A stretch of 64,000 nucleotides of DNA, from positions 62,001-126,000 of the forward strand of contig CAWFLL010000004.1 in NCBI GenBank assembly GCA_963816785.1, in the 5' to 3' direction. The stretch's first letter is position 1, and each line of letters starts with the position of its first letter. This DNA is from VRUE01 sp963816785. GTDB lineage: Bacteria > Actinomycetota > Thermoleophilia > Solirubrobacterales > 70-9. The notes beneath the pieces were generated by a model. That model had not been told where the DNA came from and did not search any database. It saw only the letters and a program-made list of their open reading frames with translations. The position numbers and the translations under genes are program-made. This document shows positions 49,741-56,899 of this stretch, piece after piece.

Positions 49741-49785
49741 GGCCCTTTGGGTGCGAGGCCGAAAGCCACGACCCATACGGGGGTT
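49741..49785 (+). ncRNA. structured 5' UTR element, copy 1 (GGCCGAAAGCC core)
   Basis: TGGGT (49748-49752) pairs with ACCCA (49771-49775), enclosing GCGAGGCCGAAAGCCACG, where GGC/GCC forms an inner hairpin around CGAAA. The same layout occurs before the gene at 59823 with the outer pair changed to CGGGT/ACCCG, i.e. compensatory change. It ends 3 nt before the gene start. Not recognised as a known riboswitch. Confidence 0.4.
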
Positions 49786-49788
49786 CGG

Positions 49789-50814
49789 ATGAGAAAGCAC
49801 ATGAAGCTGAGGCGGCCCAGCCACGCGACCGCGGTCGCCTACCTCGCCCTTTTCGTCGCGATGGGAGGCGGGGCGCTTGCCGCTACCCACGTCAGCAGGA
49901 ACTCGGTCGGGCCCAAGCAGCTGAGGAAGGAAGCTGTCACCGGGGCGAAAATCAAGACCGGCGCCATCAGCGGTGCCAAGGTGGCCGACGGCTCGCTCAC
50001 CGGATCCGATGTGCAGGATGAGAGCCTCGCGAGCACCGATGTCTTGAACGGAAGCCTGACGGGCGGCGACGTACAGAACGGGAGCCTGGCAGGAACCGAT
50101 CTACAGAACGAAAGCCTGACCGGGATCGACGTACAGAACGAGAGCCTGACCGGGGTCGACGTACAGAACGAAAGCCTGACGGGCGGCGACGTACAGAACG
50201 GGACGCTGACGGGGGCCGACGTCCTAGACGAGAGCCTCGCGGGTACCGATGTCTTGAACGGCAGCCTGACCGGGACCGATGTCCTGAACGAAAGCCTGTC
50301 AGGCACCGACGTGCAGGCCGGCAGCCTGACCGGTGGCAACCTCGCGACCGGCACGGTGGAACCATCGAACCTCGCGACGATCCCGTCGGTGCGTGCACGA
50401 CGGACGGCGGTTCAGTCGATTCCCAATGGGGTATTCACGCCGATTCAACTCACAAGCGAGACCTGGGATCACCTCGCAATGCACTCAAATGCCAACAACA
50501 CGAGGCTGGTCGCTCCCATCGACGGGATCTACCTGATGACCGCGGGCGTGTTCTGGACAGAAACCTCCGTCGGCGAGCGTGACCTCGGCCTCAGGCTCAA
50601 CGGGGGCTCAAAATTTGTCGGCTTCACCGCCAACTCTGCCACCGATATCTCCAATGCCCCGCTCACGATCTCAACCGTGTACCTGCTGAATGCCGGTGAA
50701 TTCGTCGAGGCGGTCGTGGAGCAGACCTCCGGGGGGGCGCTGAATCTCGGTGTCTCCACAGGCGGCCCGGAGACCAGCCCGGAGGTGTCGATGACCTGGC
50801 TTGGCCCCGCGTAG
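49789..50814 (+). CDS. secreted decapeptide-repeat protein
   Basis: Starts MRKHMKLRRPSHATAVAYLA with signal helix (ATAVAYLALFVAMGGGALAA). A spacer follows (NSVGPKQLRKEAVTGAKIKTG). Twelve tandem 10-residue repeats of the type SLTGxDVQNE then span residues 69-188. The C-terminal domain is beta-rich, about 150 residues, C1q/TNF-like in look (FTPIQLTSETWDHLAMHSN, DGIYLMTAGVFWTET, ISTVYLLNAGEFVEAVVEQT). The repeats form a likely beta-helix stalk and the end a trimerising head, resembling actinobacterial collagen-like or spore-surface proteins. 341 aa; ATG 49789 was chosen for the signal peptide (alternatives: 49747 upstream, 49801 downstream). Confidence 0.8.
   Translation: MRKHMKLRRPSHATAVAYLALFVAMGGGALAATHVSRNSVGPKQLRKEAVTGAKIKTGAISGAKVADGSLTGSDVQDESLASTDVLNGSLTGGDVQNGSLAGTDLQNESLTGIDVQNESLTGVDVQNESLTGGDVQNGTLTGADVLDESLAGTDVLNGSLTGTDVLNESLSGTDVQAGSLTGGNLATGTVEPSNLATIPSVRARRTAVQSIPNGVFTPIQLTSETWDHLAMHSNANNTRLVAPIDGIYLMTAGVFWTETSVGERDLGLRLNGGSKFVGFTANSATDISNAPLTISTVYLLNAGEFVEAVVEQTSGGALNLGVSTGGPETSPEVSMTWLGPA
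49993..50352 (+). repeat. 12 tandem 30-bp repeats (decapeptide array)
   Basis: Codes for S-L-(T/A/S)-G-x-(D/N)-(V/L)-(Q/L)-(N/D/A)-(E/G), repeated 12 times without gaps. Units are 60-95% alike at DNA level, so length variation by slippage is expected. Confidence 0.9.
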
Positions 50815-50850
50815 GCGGACGGCCTCAAAGCCGCGTGGGCCGGGATCGCT

Positions 50851-51492
50851 TCACAAGCGCGTAATCGCCTCCTCGATCGGGGTCTCGCCGGCGATCAACT
50901 CGAAGGTCTTGCCGACCGTGCTCTCCGCCACCAGCGCCGCGGCGAGGGTGGCGGATACGTCAGCGCGGCTGATCTCGCCTCGTCTGAGGTCGGTCCCGAT
51001 CGTGACGAGTCCGGTGGGTGGGTCGTCAGTGAGGCTTCCCGGTCTGACGATCGTGTAATCGAGGCCGCTCGCCGCCAGGGCGCGGTCGGCCTCGGCCTTC
51101 GCCCGCAGGTACTCGCCGAAAACGCCCCCTCCTTCGGCGGGCGGGTTCGCAGCACCCATCGCGCTGACCATCAGGTAGCGGCGAACGCCCTCCCCTTTTG
51201 CGGCCTCGATCAACTTCAGCGCGCCACCAAGGTCCATCGTCCGCTTGCGCTCGGCGCCGCTGCCGGGGCCGGCGCCGGCGGCGAAGACGACCGCCTCCGC
51301 CCCGCTCACCGCCGCCGCCACGTCGTCATCGCCCTCCAGATCGCAGACCACCGGCTCGACTCCGGCCGCCTGCAGGTCGCCGGCCTGCGCGGGATTTCGA
51401 ATCAGGCCGCGCACGCGGTGACCCTTCTCGGCGAGCATTGCGCCGAGCCGCAGGCCGATCTTGCCGTGCCCGCCTGCGATCGCGACGTCCAT
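50851..51492 (-). CDS. NAD(P)-binding SDR-like protein (NmrA/YwnB type)
   Basis: A 213-aa Rossmann protein: MDVAIAGGHGKIGLRLGAML (GxxGxxG), EPVVCDLEGDDDV, VFAAGAGPGSGAERKRTMDL, LMVSAMGAANP, EYLRAKAEADRALAASGLDY and TIVRPGSLTDDPPTG. It is an atypical SDR of the NAD(P)H-binding type (YwnB/BVR-B-like). Substrate unknown. It is divergent from nothing here; the next genes (51517, 52030) run the same way. Confidence 0.9.
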   Translation of the reverse strand: MDVAIAGGHGKIGLRLGAMLAEKGHRVRGLIRNPAQAGDLQAAGVEPVVCDLEGDDDVAAAVSGAEAVVFAAGAGPGSGAERKRTMDLGGALKLIEAAKGEGVRRYLMVSAMGAANPPAEGGGVFGEYLRAKAEADRALAASGLDYTIVRPGSLTDDPPTGLVTIGTDLRRGEISRADVSATLAAALVAESTVGKTFELIAGETPIEEAITRL

Positions 51493-51516
51493 CCTGTGAA
51501 GCTGGCCTTCCGTGCG

Positions 51517-52020
51517 CTAGCCGCTGGTCGCGGCAACCGGGGTGCAGATCGCCGTGATGGTCATGATCGTGTTGGTCGCACCCGAGAATCCGGTGGCCGA
51601 CCAACCGGCGCGGTCCGCCGTCGGGCCACTGTCGTTCACGTAGCCTTCTTTCTCATCGCTGACGATCGTGCCGCCGCCGATTACTTTGGTTCCGGCGGGA
51701 CAGGCAACGCTCCCGGAGGTGCCTGCTTCCGCATTCTGGACCAGGGGCACCGCCGCCGTCGCGTATTGAACCGTCGCGAGACCGCTGGCATTGACCCCGG
51801 TGAGGCTGCTTCCGACCACCTGTTTTCCGGTCAACGAGCCCGCCTTCACCTGCGCTCCGGTGAGTGAGCCGGGCTTGATCCTGTTGCCGGGGATCGACTT
51901 GGCCTTGATCTGCTTTCCGTTGATCTTGTTCGCGGCGTAGACCGTGCCCCCAAGCGCCACGAAGAGGGCGATCAGGGCGATTACGTTCGAAAACGTGAAC
52001 GACTTCTTGATCTGAATCAC
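51517..52020 (-). CDS. secreted short repeat protein of the KINGKQIKAKS type
   Basis: A 167-aa exported protein: signal VIALIALFVALGGTVYAANK, then NGKQIKAKSIPGNRIKPGSL TGAQVKAGSLTGKQVVG repeats, and a C-terminal domain with two cysteines (SVACPAGTKVIGGG, ITAICTPVAA). It shares the signal and repeat design with the genes at 41271, 49789 and 59823. GTG 52020 gives the signal peptide. It is in a run with the membrane protein at 52030 (9 bp gap). Confidence 0.75.
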   Translation of the reverse strand: MIQIKKSFTFSNVIALIALFVALGGTVYAANKINGKQIKAKSIPGNRIKPGSLTGAQVKAGSLTGKQVVGSSLTGVNASGLATVQYATAAVPLVQNAEAGTSGSVACPAGTKVIGGGTIVSDEKEGYVNDSGPTADRAGWSATGFSGATNTIMTITAICTPVAATSG

Positions 52021-52029
52021 GTGGGTCTC

Positions 52030-52728
52030 CTATCGAGAGGGTTGGGCTGAGGTTTCCAAGTTGGACCCCCCGAGCTTGCGGACGAGGGTGATGCTGGCCA
52101 GCAGCGTCCAGAGGAGGAAGAGGAGGAAGCCGGCGAAGAATCCCAGCACGCCGTCGGCCGCGAACGCGCCGTGGTCGGTGAACACGGCGCTGATGCCGAG
52201 GGCGTTGAAGAGAGCGGTCACGAGCCCCAGCCAGCCCAACCAGGCCGGCAGGACGCCGGAGCGGAGGATGCTGAGGCTGTTCCCGACGAAGAAGACGGCG
52301 GCGGCGGGGGCGCCGACGGCGGGGACCATCAACGACGCGTCCCACAGCGCCCGGGTCAGCTCGGGGTCGCTGTCGACCGGATGAAGGGTTGCGGTCGCCG
52401 CCAGCGCGAACCCAACCATCAGGGTGGCGACCGCGATCAGCCCAGCTCCCCAGGCGGTGTTGGCGAGGGCGTGGCGCCCCTCGCCGACCTCGACCCGGGA
52501 GAGAGCGTCGCGCAGCGTGCCGATGAACCAGATGAAGAGAAAGCCGGCGGCGGCGAAGATCAGCTGCACCGCGTGCAGCGCGTTCTGGTGATCGACGACA
52601 TAGCTGAGCACCTCGGCCGGAGCCGCGTCCGTGTTCGGCGGCTGGGGCGTGACGAAGAAGCCGATGATGACCAGGAGGACGAACAGGATCCCCGTCATGG
52701 CGCCGTAGCGCGCGTAGCTGTCGCTCAT
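52030..52728 (-). CDS. multi-helix membrane protein, paralogue of the gene at 27851
   Basis: A 232-aa protein starting MSDSYARYGAMTGILFVLLV with six hydrophobic helices: GILFVLLVIIGFFV, AVQLIFAAAGFLFIWFIGTL, AGLIAVATLMVGFALAATAT, VPAVGAPAAAVFFVGNSLSIL, LPAWLGWLGLVTALFNALGI and GFFAGFLLFLLWTLLASITLV. The LPxWLGWxxxV motif and helix order are shared with the protein at 27851-28490. DUF-type membrane protein, function unknown. A perfect 14-bp palindrome (52808-52821) sits 80 bp upstream. Confidence 0.75.
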   Translation of the reverse strand: MSDSYARYGAMTGILFVLLVIIGFFVTPQPPNTDAAPAEVLSYVVDHQNALHAVQLIFAAAGFLFIWFIGTLRDALSRVEVGEGRHALANTAWGAGLIAVATLMVGFALAATATLHPVDSDPELTRALWDASLMVPAVGAPAAAVFFVGNSLSILRSGVLPAWLGWLGLVTALFNALGISAVFTDHGAFAADGVLGFFAGFLLFLLWTLLASITLVRKLGGSNLETSAQPSR

Positions 52729-52807
52729 TTGGGTCCCTTCTGTAACCGGGTTGGCACGGAGCTTGCGCGCCAGCCTAACCCGCGGCCGCTCGAGACCGGT
52801 TTAGGGC

Positions 52808-52821
52808 ACCCAATATTGGGT
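52808..52821. promoter_or_regulatory. 14-bp perfect palindrome upstream of the membrane gene
   Basis: ACCCAATATTGGGT. It is the size and symmetry of a dimeric HTH-regulator site; 80 bp before the start of the gene at 52728. Confidence 0.4.
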
Positions 52822-52939
52822 ATCGACGGAAACCGACAACTGCGGCGGCGGGCCCTGCTTCGCGATCGGCTTCAGCGGGCCGTAGGGCGGTGGGAGCAAG
52901 AGGAAAGAGCCAGGGCGGTCGATAGGCTGACGCGCACCG

Positions 52940-53338
52940 TCAGCGATCGAGCGCCTCGTTGACGAGGCGGTCGGCCTCGGCGTTGCTCTCGCGGCGGACG
53001 TGGCGGATCGACCAGCTCTTGAACGGCGCCAGGGCCTGGGTCACCGCACCATGCAGCTCGCGCAGGGCGGAGTCCTTGACCTTGTACTCGCCCTTCACCT
53101 GGCGCACGATCAGCTCCGAGTCCCCGATCAGCTCCAGCTCACTGGCCCCGAGCGCCCGCGCCCGCTCGATCCCGAGCAGCAGCGCCCGGTACTCGGCGAC
53201 GTTGTTGGTGGCGCTGCCGATCCGCTCGCCGACCTCCTCCAGCACCTCCCCGTCTGCGTCCTGGACGACGATCCCGACCGCGGCCGGGCCCGGGTTCCCC
53301 CTGGAGCCGCCGTCGACGTTGACCACCAGCTTCCCCAA
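52940..53338 (-). CDS. ribonuclease H-like protein (reverse-transcriptase-type RNase HI)
   Basis: Removes RNA from RNA-DNA hybrids (Okazaki fragments, R-loops). A 132-aa protein starting MGKLVVNVDGGSRGNPGPAA (the first catalytic Asp, VDGGSRGNPGPA), then ATNNVAEYRALLLGIERAR (catalytic Glu), ELIGDSELIVRQVKGEYKVKD (second Asp), VRRESNAEADRLVNEAL (final Asp). All four catalytic residues are present. It is the RnhA/Rv2228c-type short form, without the extra C-terminal phosphatase domain. It follows the zinc-ribbon gene by 3 bp, so the two are probably co-transcribed. Confidence 0.92.
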   Translation of the reverse strand: MGKLVVNVDGGSRGNPGPAAVGIVVQDADGEVLEEVGERIGSATNNVAEYRALLLGIERARALGASELELIGDSELIVRQVKGEYKVKDSALRELHGAVTQALAPFKSWSIRHVRRESNAEADRLVNEALDR

Positions 53339-53341
53339 GGC

Positions 53342-53890
53342 TCAGCCGACCGGCTCGCCGTCGCGGACCTCGCCGGCGGCGGGGGCGCCGAGAGAGATCC
53401 GCCCACCCGCGGCCGCCGACGCGTTCCACTGTCGGGCCGAGCCGTCGAGCTGGTCGATCTCGGTGCCGCGGTCGATCTGGAAGACCGGCCGCAGCTCGTC
53501 GCCGAGGTCCACCCCCCACTGGTACCAGCACAGGTCCCAGGCCAAGGTGATCCGGACCTCGCTCGGCGAGCCGGCGGCGGACCCGACCGAGACGGACGGC
53601 TGGCCCAGGGTCCGCATCAGGCCCCTGACCGTGTGCGCGGCCTCGCTGCCGTTGAAGCGGAGCGCCGCGCGCTCGAGGCGACTCGCCGGGGACTCCGAGG
53701 CATCGGGCGCGGCGCGGCGGCCGACGTTCGCCCCGGGCGCCGCGGGATCGACCCAGCCGAGCCGCCGGGCGCGCTCGCGGCAGAGATCGCAGACGAGCTT
53801 CGGACCCCCCCTCGGGCTCATGAAGGTGCGGGTGCGCTCGCCCGCCAGGATGGTCCGCTGGCAGACGGCGCAGATCTCGTCGCCGCTCAT
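53342..53890 (-). CDS. zinc-ribbon protein with a C-terminal conserved domain, leader-coupled
   Basis: A 182-aa protein. The N-terminal zinc finger is CAVCQRTILAGERTR...CDLCRERARRLGW (two CxxC pairs). After a variable linker comes EAAHTVRGLMRTLGQPSVSV and ITLAWDLCWYQWGVDLGDELRPVFQI, a domain common in actinobacteria without known function. ATG 53890 overlaps the TGA of a 24-codon leader ORF (ATGA). It stands between the EF-G-like gene and the RNase HI gene, in the same direction. A role in nucleic-acid metabolism is suggested by the neighbours only. Confidence 0.7.
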   Translation of the reverse strand: MSGDEICAVCQRTILAGERTRTFMSPRGGPKLVCDLCRERARRLGWVDPAAPGANVGRRAAPDASESPASRLERAALRFNGSEAAHTVRGLMRTLGQPSVSVGSAAGSPSEVRITLAWDLCWYQWGVDLGDELRPVFQIDRGTEIDQLDGSARQWNASAAAGGRISLGAPAAGEVRDGEPVG

Positions 53891-53961
53891 AAAACAAATT
53901 CCTCGCGCTTCGCTCGCTGCGCGAGATACCAGATTTCGACGCTTGCGCGCTCTGCGCTCAT
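53887..53961 (-). CDS. 24-aa leader peptide of the zinc-ribbon gene (MSAERASV family, copy B)
   Basis: ATG AGC GCA GAG CGC GCA AGC GTC encodes MSAERASV, followed by EIWYLAQRAKREEFVL and TGA overlapping the next gene's ATG. Compared with copy A (23789-23857) the first eight residues are the same with five synonymous changes, and IW, A, RAK and E are also shared. A -10-like TAATTT (53968-53973, minus strand) ends 6 nt before the ATG, suggesting a leaderless mRNA. The 3' part forms a 7-bp stem (CTCGCGC/GCGCGAG) that overlaps the ribosome binding site GAGGA of the main gene. Confidence 0.6.
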   Translation of the reverse strand: MSAERASVEIWYLAQRAKREEFVL

Positions 53962-53990
53962 AGGGCCAAATTAGCAGCGGCCGTGCCGGC

Positions 53991-56078
53991 CTACGCGCCC
54001 ACCCCGGCGCCCTCCCGGCTCGCTGCAACGACCCTGTCAGCGAGATGGGTCGGGACCTCGTCATATCGGTCGAAGTCCATCGTGAAGTCGGCCCGCCCGC
54101 CGCTGATCGAGCGCAGGTCGGGGGCGTAGTCGAGCACCTCGGCCATCGGCACCTCCGCCTTGACCTCGGTCATCCCCCCCGCCGGCTCCATCCCCAGCGG
54201 ATGCCCGCGGCGCGAGTTGAGGTCGCCGATGACGTCGCCGACGACGTCCTCCGGGCAGCTGACCGTGAGCCGGACGATCGGCTCCAGCAGCACCGGCACC
54301 GCCTCTTCCATCGCCTGCCGGAAGGCCATCGAGCCGGCGATCTTGAAGGCCATCTCGGAGGAGTCGACGTCGTGGTGCTTGCCGTCGACCAGCCTCACCC
54401 GCACCCCCTTCACCGGGTAGCCGGCGACGGTTCCGTGTTCCATCGCCTCGACCACACCTTTCTCGACCGCGGGGATGAAGCTGCCGGGGATCGCGGCGCC
54501 CTTGATCTTGTTGACGAAGTCGAGGCCGACCCCGTCCTCGGCGGGCTCGATCTCGATTTTGCAGTCGGCGAACTGGCCGCGGCCGCCGGACTGCTTCTTG
54601 TAGCGGGCGTGGGCGGCTGCCGGCTTGCGGATCGTCTCCTGGTAGGGGACCCGCGGCGGGTGCAGCTCGATCTCGGCGCCGAAGCGGCGCTTCATCCTCT
54701 CGACCAGCACTTCAACGTGGACCTGGGTGAGGCCGGCGACGATCTGCTCACCGGTCTGCGCATCGCGGTGCACGTCCAGGGTCGGGTCCTCCTCGCTCAG
54801 CCGCCTCACCGCCGCCGCGGCCTTCTCCTCATCGCCCTTCGACTTCGGCTCGTAGGCGAACGCCATCACCGGGGCAGGCAGGTCGAGTGGCGCGAAGGAG
54901 ATCTCCTCCTGCCGGCTGCTGAGGACGTCCCCCGCCTGCGTCTCCTTCAGCTTGGCGACGGCGCCGATGTCGCCGGCGCCGAGCTCCGGCACCGGTGTCA
55001 GGTCCTTGCCGAGCGGCTGCCCGAGCTGGCCGACCCGCTCCTTCTGGTGCCTCGTCGCGTTGACGATCTGGGAGTCCGACTCGAGCGCCCCGCGGTAGAC
55101 GCGGAAGAGGTTGATCCTCCCCGTGTAGGGGTCGGCGAGCGTCTTGAACACATAGGCGACAAGCGGGCCATCCTCGTCGGGCTCGATCTCGATCGCCTCC
55201 TCGCCGGGCCCGATCGCGCTCACCGCGCCCCGCATCGCCGGCGAGGGCAGGTCCTCGACGAGGGCGCTGAGGAGGCGACCGGTGCCGAGGTTCCGGGTCG
55301 CGACCCCGCAGGTGACGGGGAAGATCCCGCCGTCGGTCACCCCCTGCTTCAGGACCCCGACGATCTCGGCATGGTCGATTTCCTCGCCGTCGAGGTAGCG
55401 CTCCATCAGCTCGTCCGAGTTCTCGGCGACCTCGTCCATCAGCTTCTCCCGGTACTCCTCCGCCTGGGCGCGGAGCTCATCCGGGATCTCCGCCTCGCTG
55501 GCGTTGCCGCGACCGTCCCCGTCGCTGACGAAGGCCCTCATGTCGATCAGGTCGATCACGCCGCGGACCTCGTGTTCGGCGCCGATCGGGATCTCGGTCG
55601 CGACGACGTGGGGGCCGAAGGCGCGCTTCAGCGAGTCGAGCGAGGCGAAGAAGTCAGCGCGCTCGCGATCGAGCATGTTGAGGAACACCAGACGCGCGAG
55701 GCCCTCCGCGTCGGCGCGGCGCCAGAGCCGCTCGGTGTGAACCTCGACGCCCATCGCCGCGCTGACGACGACCACCGCCGCGTCGGCCACGCGCAGGGCG
55801 GCGACCGCGTCGGCGACGAAGCTGGGCTCGCCCGGCGTGTCGAGCAGGTTGATCTTGCGGCCTTCGTGCTCGAACGTCGCGACCGAGGCGTCGATCGACA
55901 TCTGGCGCTCCTGCTCATCGGGCTCGTGGTCGGAGACGGTCGTGCCGTCGGCGACCGTCCCGAGACGGTTCGTCGCACCGGCCTCGAACAGCATCGCCTC
56001 GTGCAGGCTCGTCTTGCCGCTGCCCCGGTGCCCGATCAGGGCGACATTGCGTATCCGGTCTGCGGCCTTGTGTGGCAC
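53991..56078 (-). CDS. elongation-factor-G-like GTPase
   Basis: A 695-aa translational GTPase of the EF-G-like (FusA2/TetM-related) type. P-loop GHRGSGKTS is at residue 16, with DTPG (G3) in LLDTPGEPSFVADAV. The usual NKxD (G4) is replaced by NMLD in VFLNMLDRERAD. The remaining domains have KTLADPYTGRINLFRVYRGAL, GDIGAVAKLKETQAGDVLSS, GEQIVAGLTQVHVEVLVERMK and RGHPLGMEPAGGMTEVKAEVP. Such proteins are common in actinobacteria, distinct from the housekeeping fusA with str operon neighbours, and their role is uncertain. The leader ORF of the next gene starts 29 bp behind its stop. Confidence 0.88.
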   Translation of the reverse strand: MPHKAADRIRNVALIGHRGSGKTSLHEAMLFEAGATNRLGTVADGTTVSDHEPDEQERQMSIDASVATFEHEGRKINLLDTPGEPSFVADAVAALRVADAAVVVVSAAMGVEVHTERLWRRADAEGLARLVFLNMLDRERADFFASLDSLKRAFGPHVVATEIPIGAEHEVRGVIDLIDMRAFVSDGDGRGNASEAEIPDELRAQAEEYREKLMDEVAENSDELMERYLDGEEIDHAEIVGVLKQGVTDGGIFPVTCGVATRNLGTGRLLSALVEDLPSPAMRGAVSAIGPGEEAIEIEPDEDGPLVAYVFKTLADPYTGRINLFRVYRGALESDSQIVNATRHQKERVGQLGQPLGKDLTPVPELGAGDIGAVAKLKETQAGDVLSSRQEEISFAPLDLPAPVMAFAYEPKSKGDEEKAAAAVRRLSEEDPTLDVHRDAQTGEQIVAGLTQVHVEVLVERMKRRFGAEIELHPPRVPYQETIRKPAAAHARYKKQSGGRGQFADCKIEIEPAEDGVGLDFVNKIKGAAIPGSFIPAVEKGVVEAMEHGTVAGYPVKGVRVRLVDGKHHDVDSSEMAFKIAGSMAFRQAMEEAVPVLLEPIVRLTVSCPEDVVGDVIGDLNSRRGHPLGMEPAGGMTEVKAEVPMAEVLDYAPDLRSISGGRADFTMDFDRYDEVPTHLADRVVAASREGAGVGA

Positions 56079-56088
56079 GCAGTGGAAC

Positions 56089-56862
56089 CTACACCGGCTG
56101 CAGAGCGGACTTCAACCGCATCACCGCCTTGGTGTGCAGCTGCGACACCCGGGACTCGGTCACGCCCAGCACCTCGCCGATCTCGCGCAGCGTCAGGCCC
56201 TCGTAGTAGTAGAGCGCGACGACCAGCTGCTCGCGCTCGGGGAGCGAGGCGATCGCCTCAGTCAGCCTGTCCTTGATCTCGCTGCTGGCCAGCGACTCCT
56301 GGGGGTCTTCGGCGCGCGGGTCGGAGATCGTGTCGAGCAGCGAGACCTTGTCGCCGGAGGCGTCGGAGACGGTCCAGAGCTCATCCAGCGCGTAGACCGA
56401 GGAGTTCGCGATTTCGAGCAGCGAGGACTGCAGCATCTCCTCGCTGATGTTCAGGTGATCGGCCAGCTCGGCCTCGGTCGGCGCCCGCTGCAGCTCGTGC
56501 TCGAGCTTCGCCTGGGCCGCCTCGATTTCGCGGGCCCGCGCCCGGACCGAGCGCGGCACCCAGTCGAGCGAGCGCAGCTCGTCGATGATCGCCCCCCGGA
56601 TCCTGGTCATCGCGAAGGTCTCGAACTTGATCCCACGCTCGGGCTCGAAGCGCTCGATCGCGCCGATCAGCCCCAGCAGCCCGTAGGAGATCAGGTCGGC
56701 GTCGTCGACGTGGGAGGGCAGGCCCGCCCCAAGCCGGCCGGCGACGAATTTGACCATCGGCGAGTAGGCGACGACGAGGCGCTCCCTGGCCGTGGCGTCG
56801 CCGTCCTCTTTGTAGCGGCGCCACAGGTCACGCAGCTCCACCTCTTTCACACCCGTTTCCAT
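56089..56862 (-). CDS. sigma-70 family factor (FliA/WhiG type)
   Basis: A 257-aa alternative sigma factor. Region 2 is seen as RERLVVAYSPMVKFVAGRLG and DDADLISYGLLGLIGAIERFEP, then FETFAMTRIRGAIIDELRSLDWVPRSVR. Region 3 follows (AQAKLEHELQRAPTEAELADHLNIS). Region 4 (PEREQLVVALYYYEGLTLREIGEVLGVTESRVSQLHTKAV) holds the -35 reading helix. The ERFEPERGIKFETFA and NxxxRQ-like pattern is typical of the FliA/WhiG group. It would direct motility or developmental genes; no flagellar genes are in the window. It is 37 bp from xerC and 10 bp from the EF-G-like gene. Confidence 0.92.
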   Translation of the reverse strand: METGVKEVELRDLWRRYKEDGDATARERLVVAYSPMVKFVAGRLGAGLPSHVDDADLISYGLLGLIGAIERFEPERGIKFETFAMTRIRGAIIDELRSLDWVPRSVRARAREIEAAQAKLEHELQRAPTEAELADHLNISEEMLQSSLLEIANSSVYALDELWTVSDASGDKVSLLDTISDPRAEDPQESLASSEIKDRLTEAIASLPEREQLVVALYYYEGLTLREIGEVLGVTESRVSQLHTKAVMRLKSALQPV

Positions 56863-56899
56863 GGCCTCTGCTCGATTCTATGGCTGAACCGCGAGCGCG

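Noticed and set aside
49993..50352. CRISPR array
   Set aside because: The 30-bp repeats are contiguous, coding and without spacers; they encode the decapeptide stalk. No cas genes and no other array-like repeats were seen.
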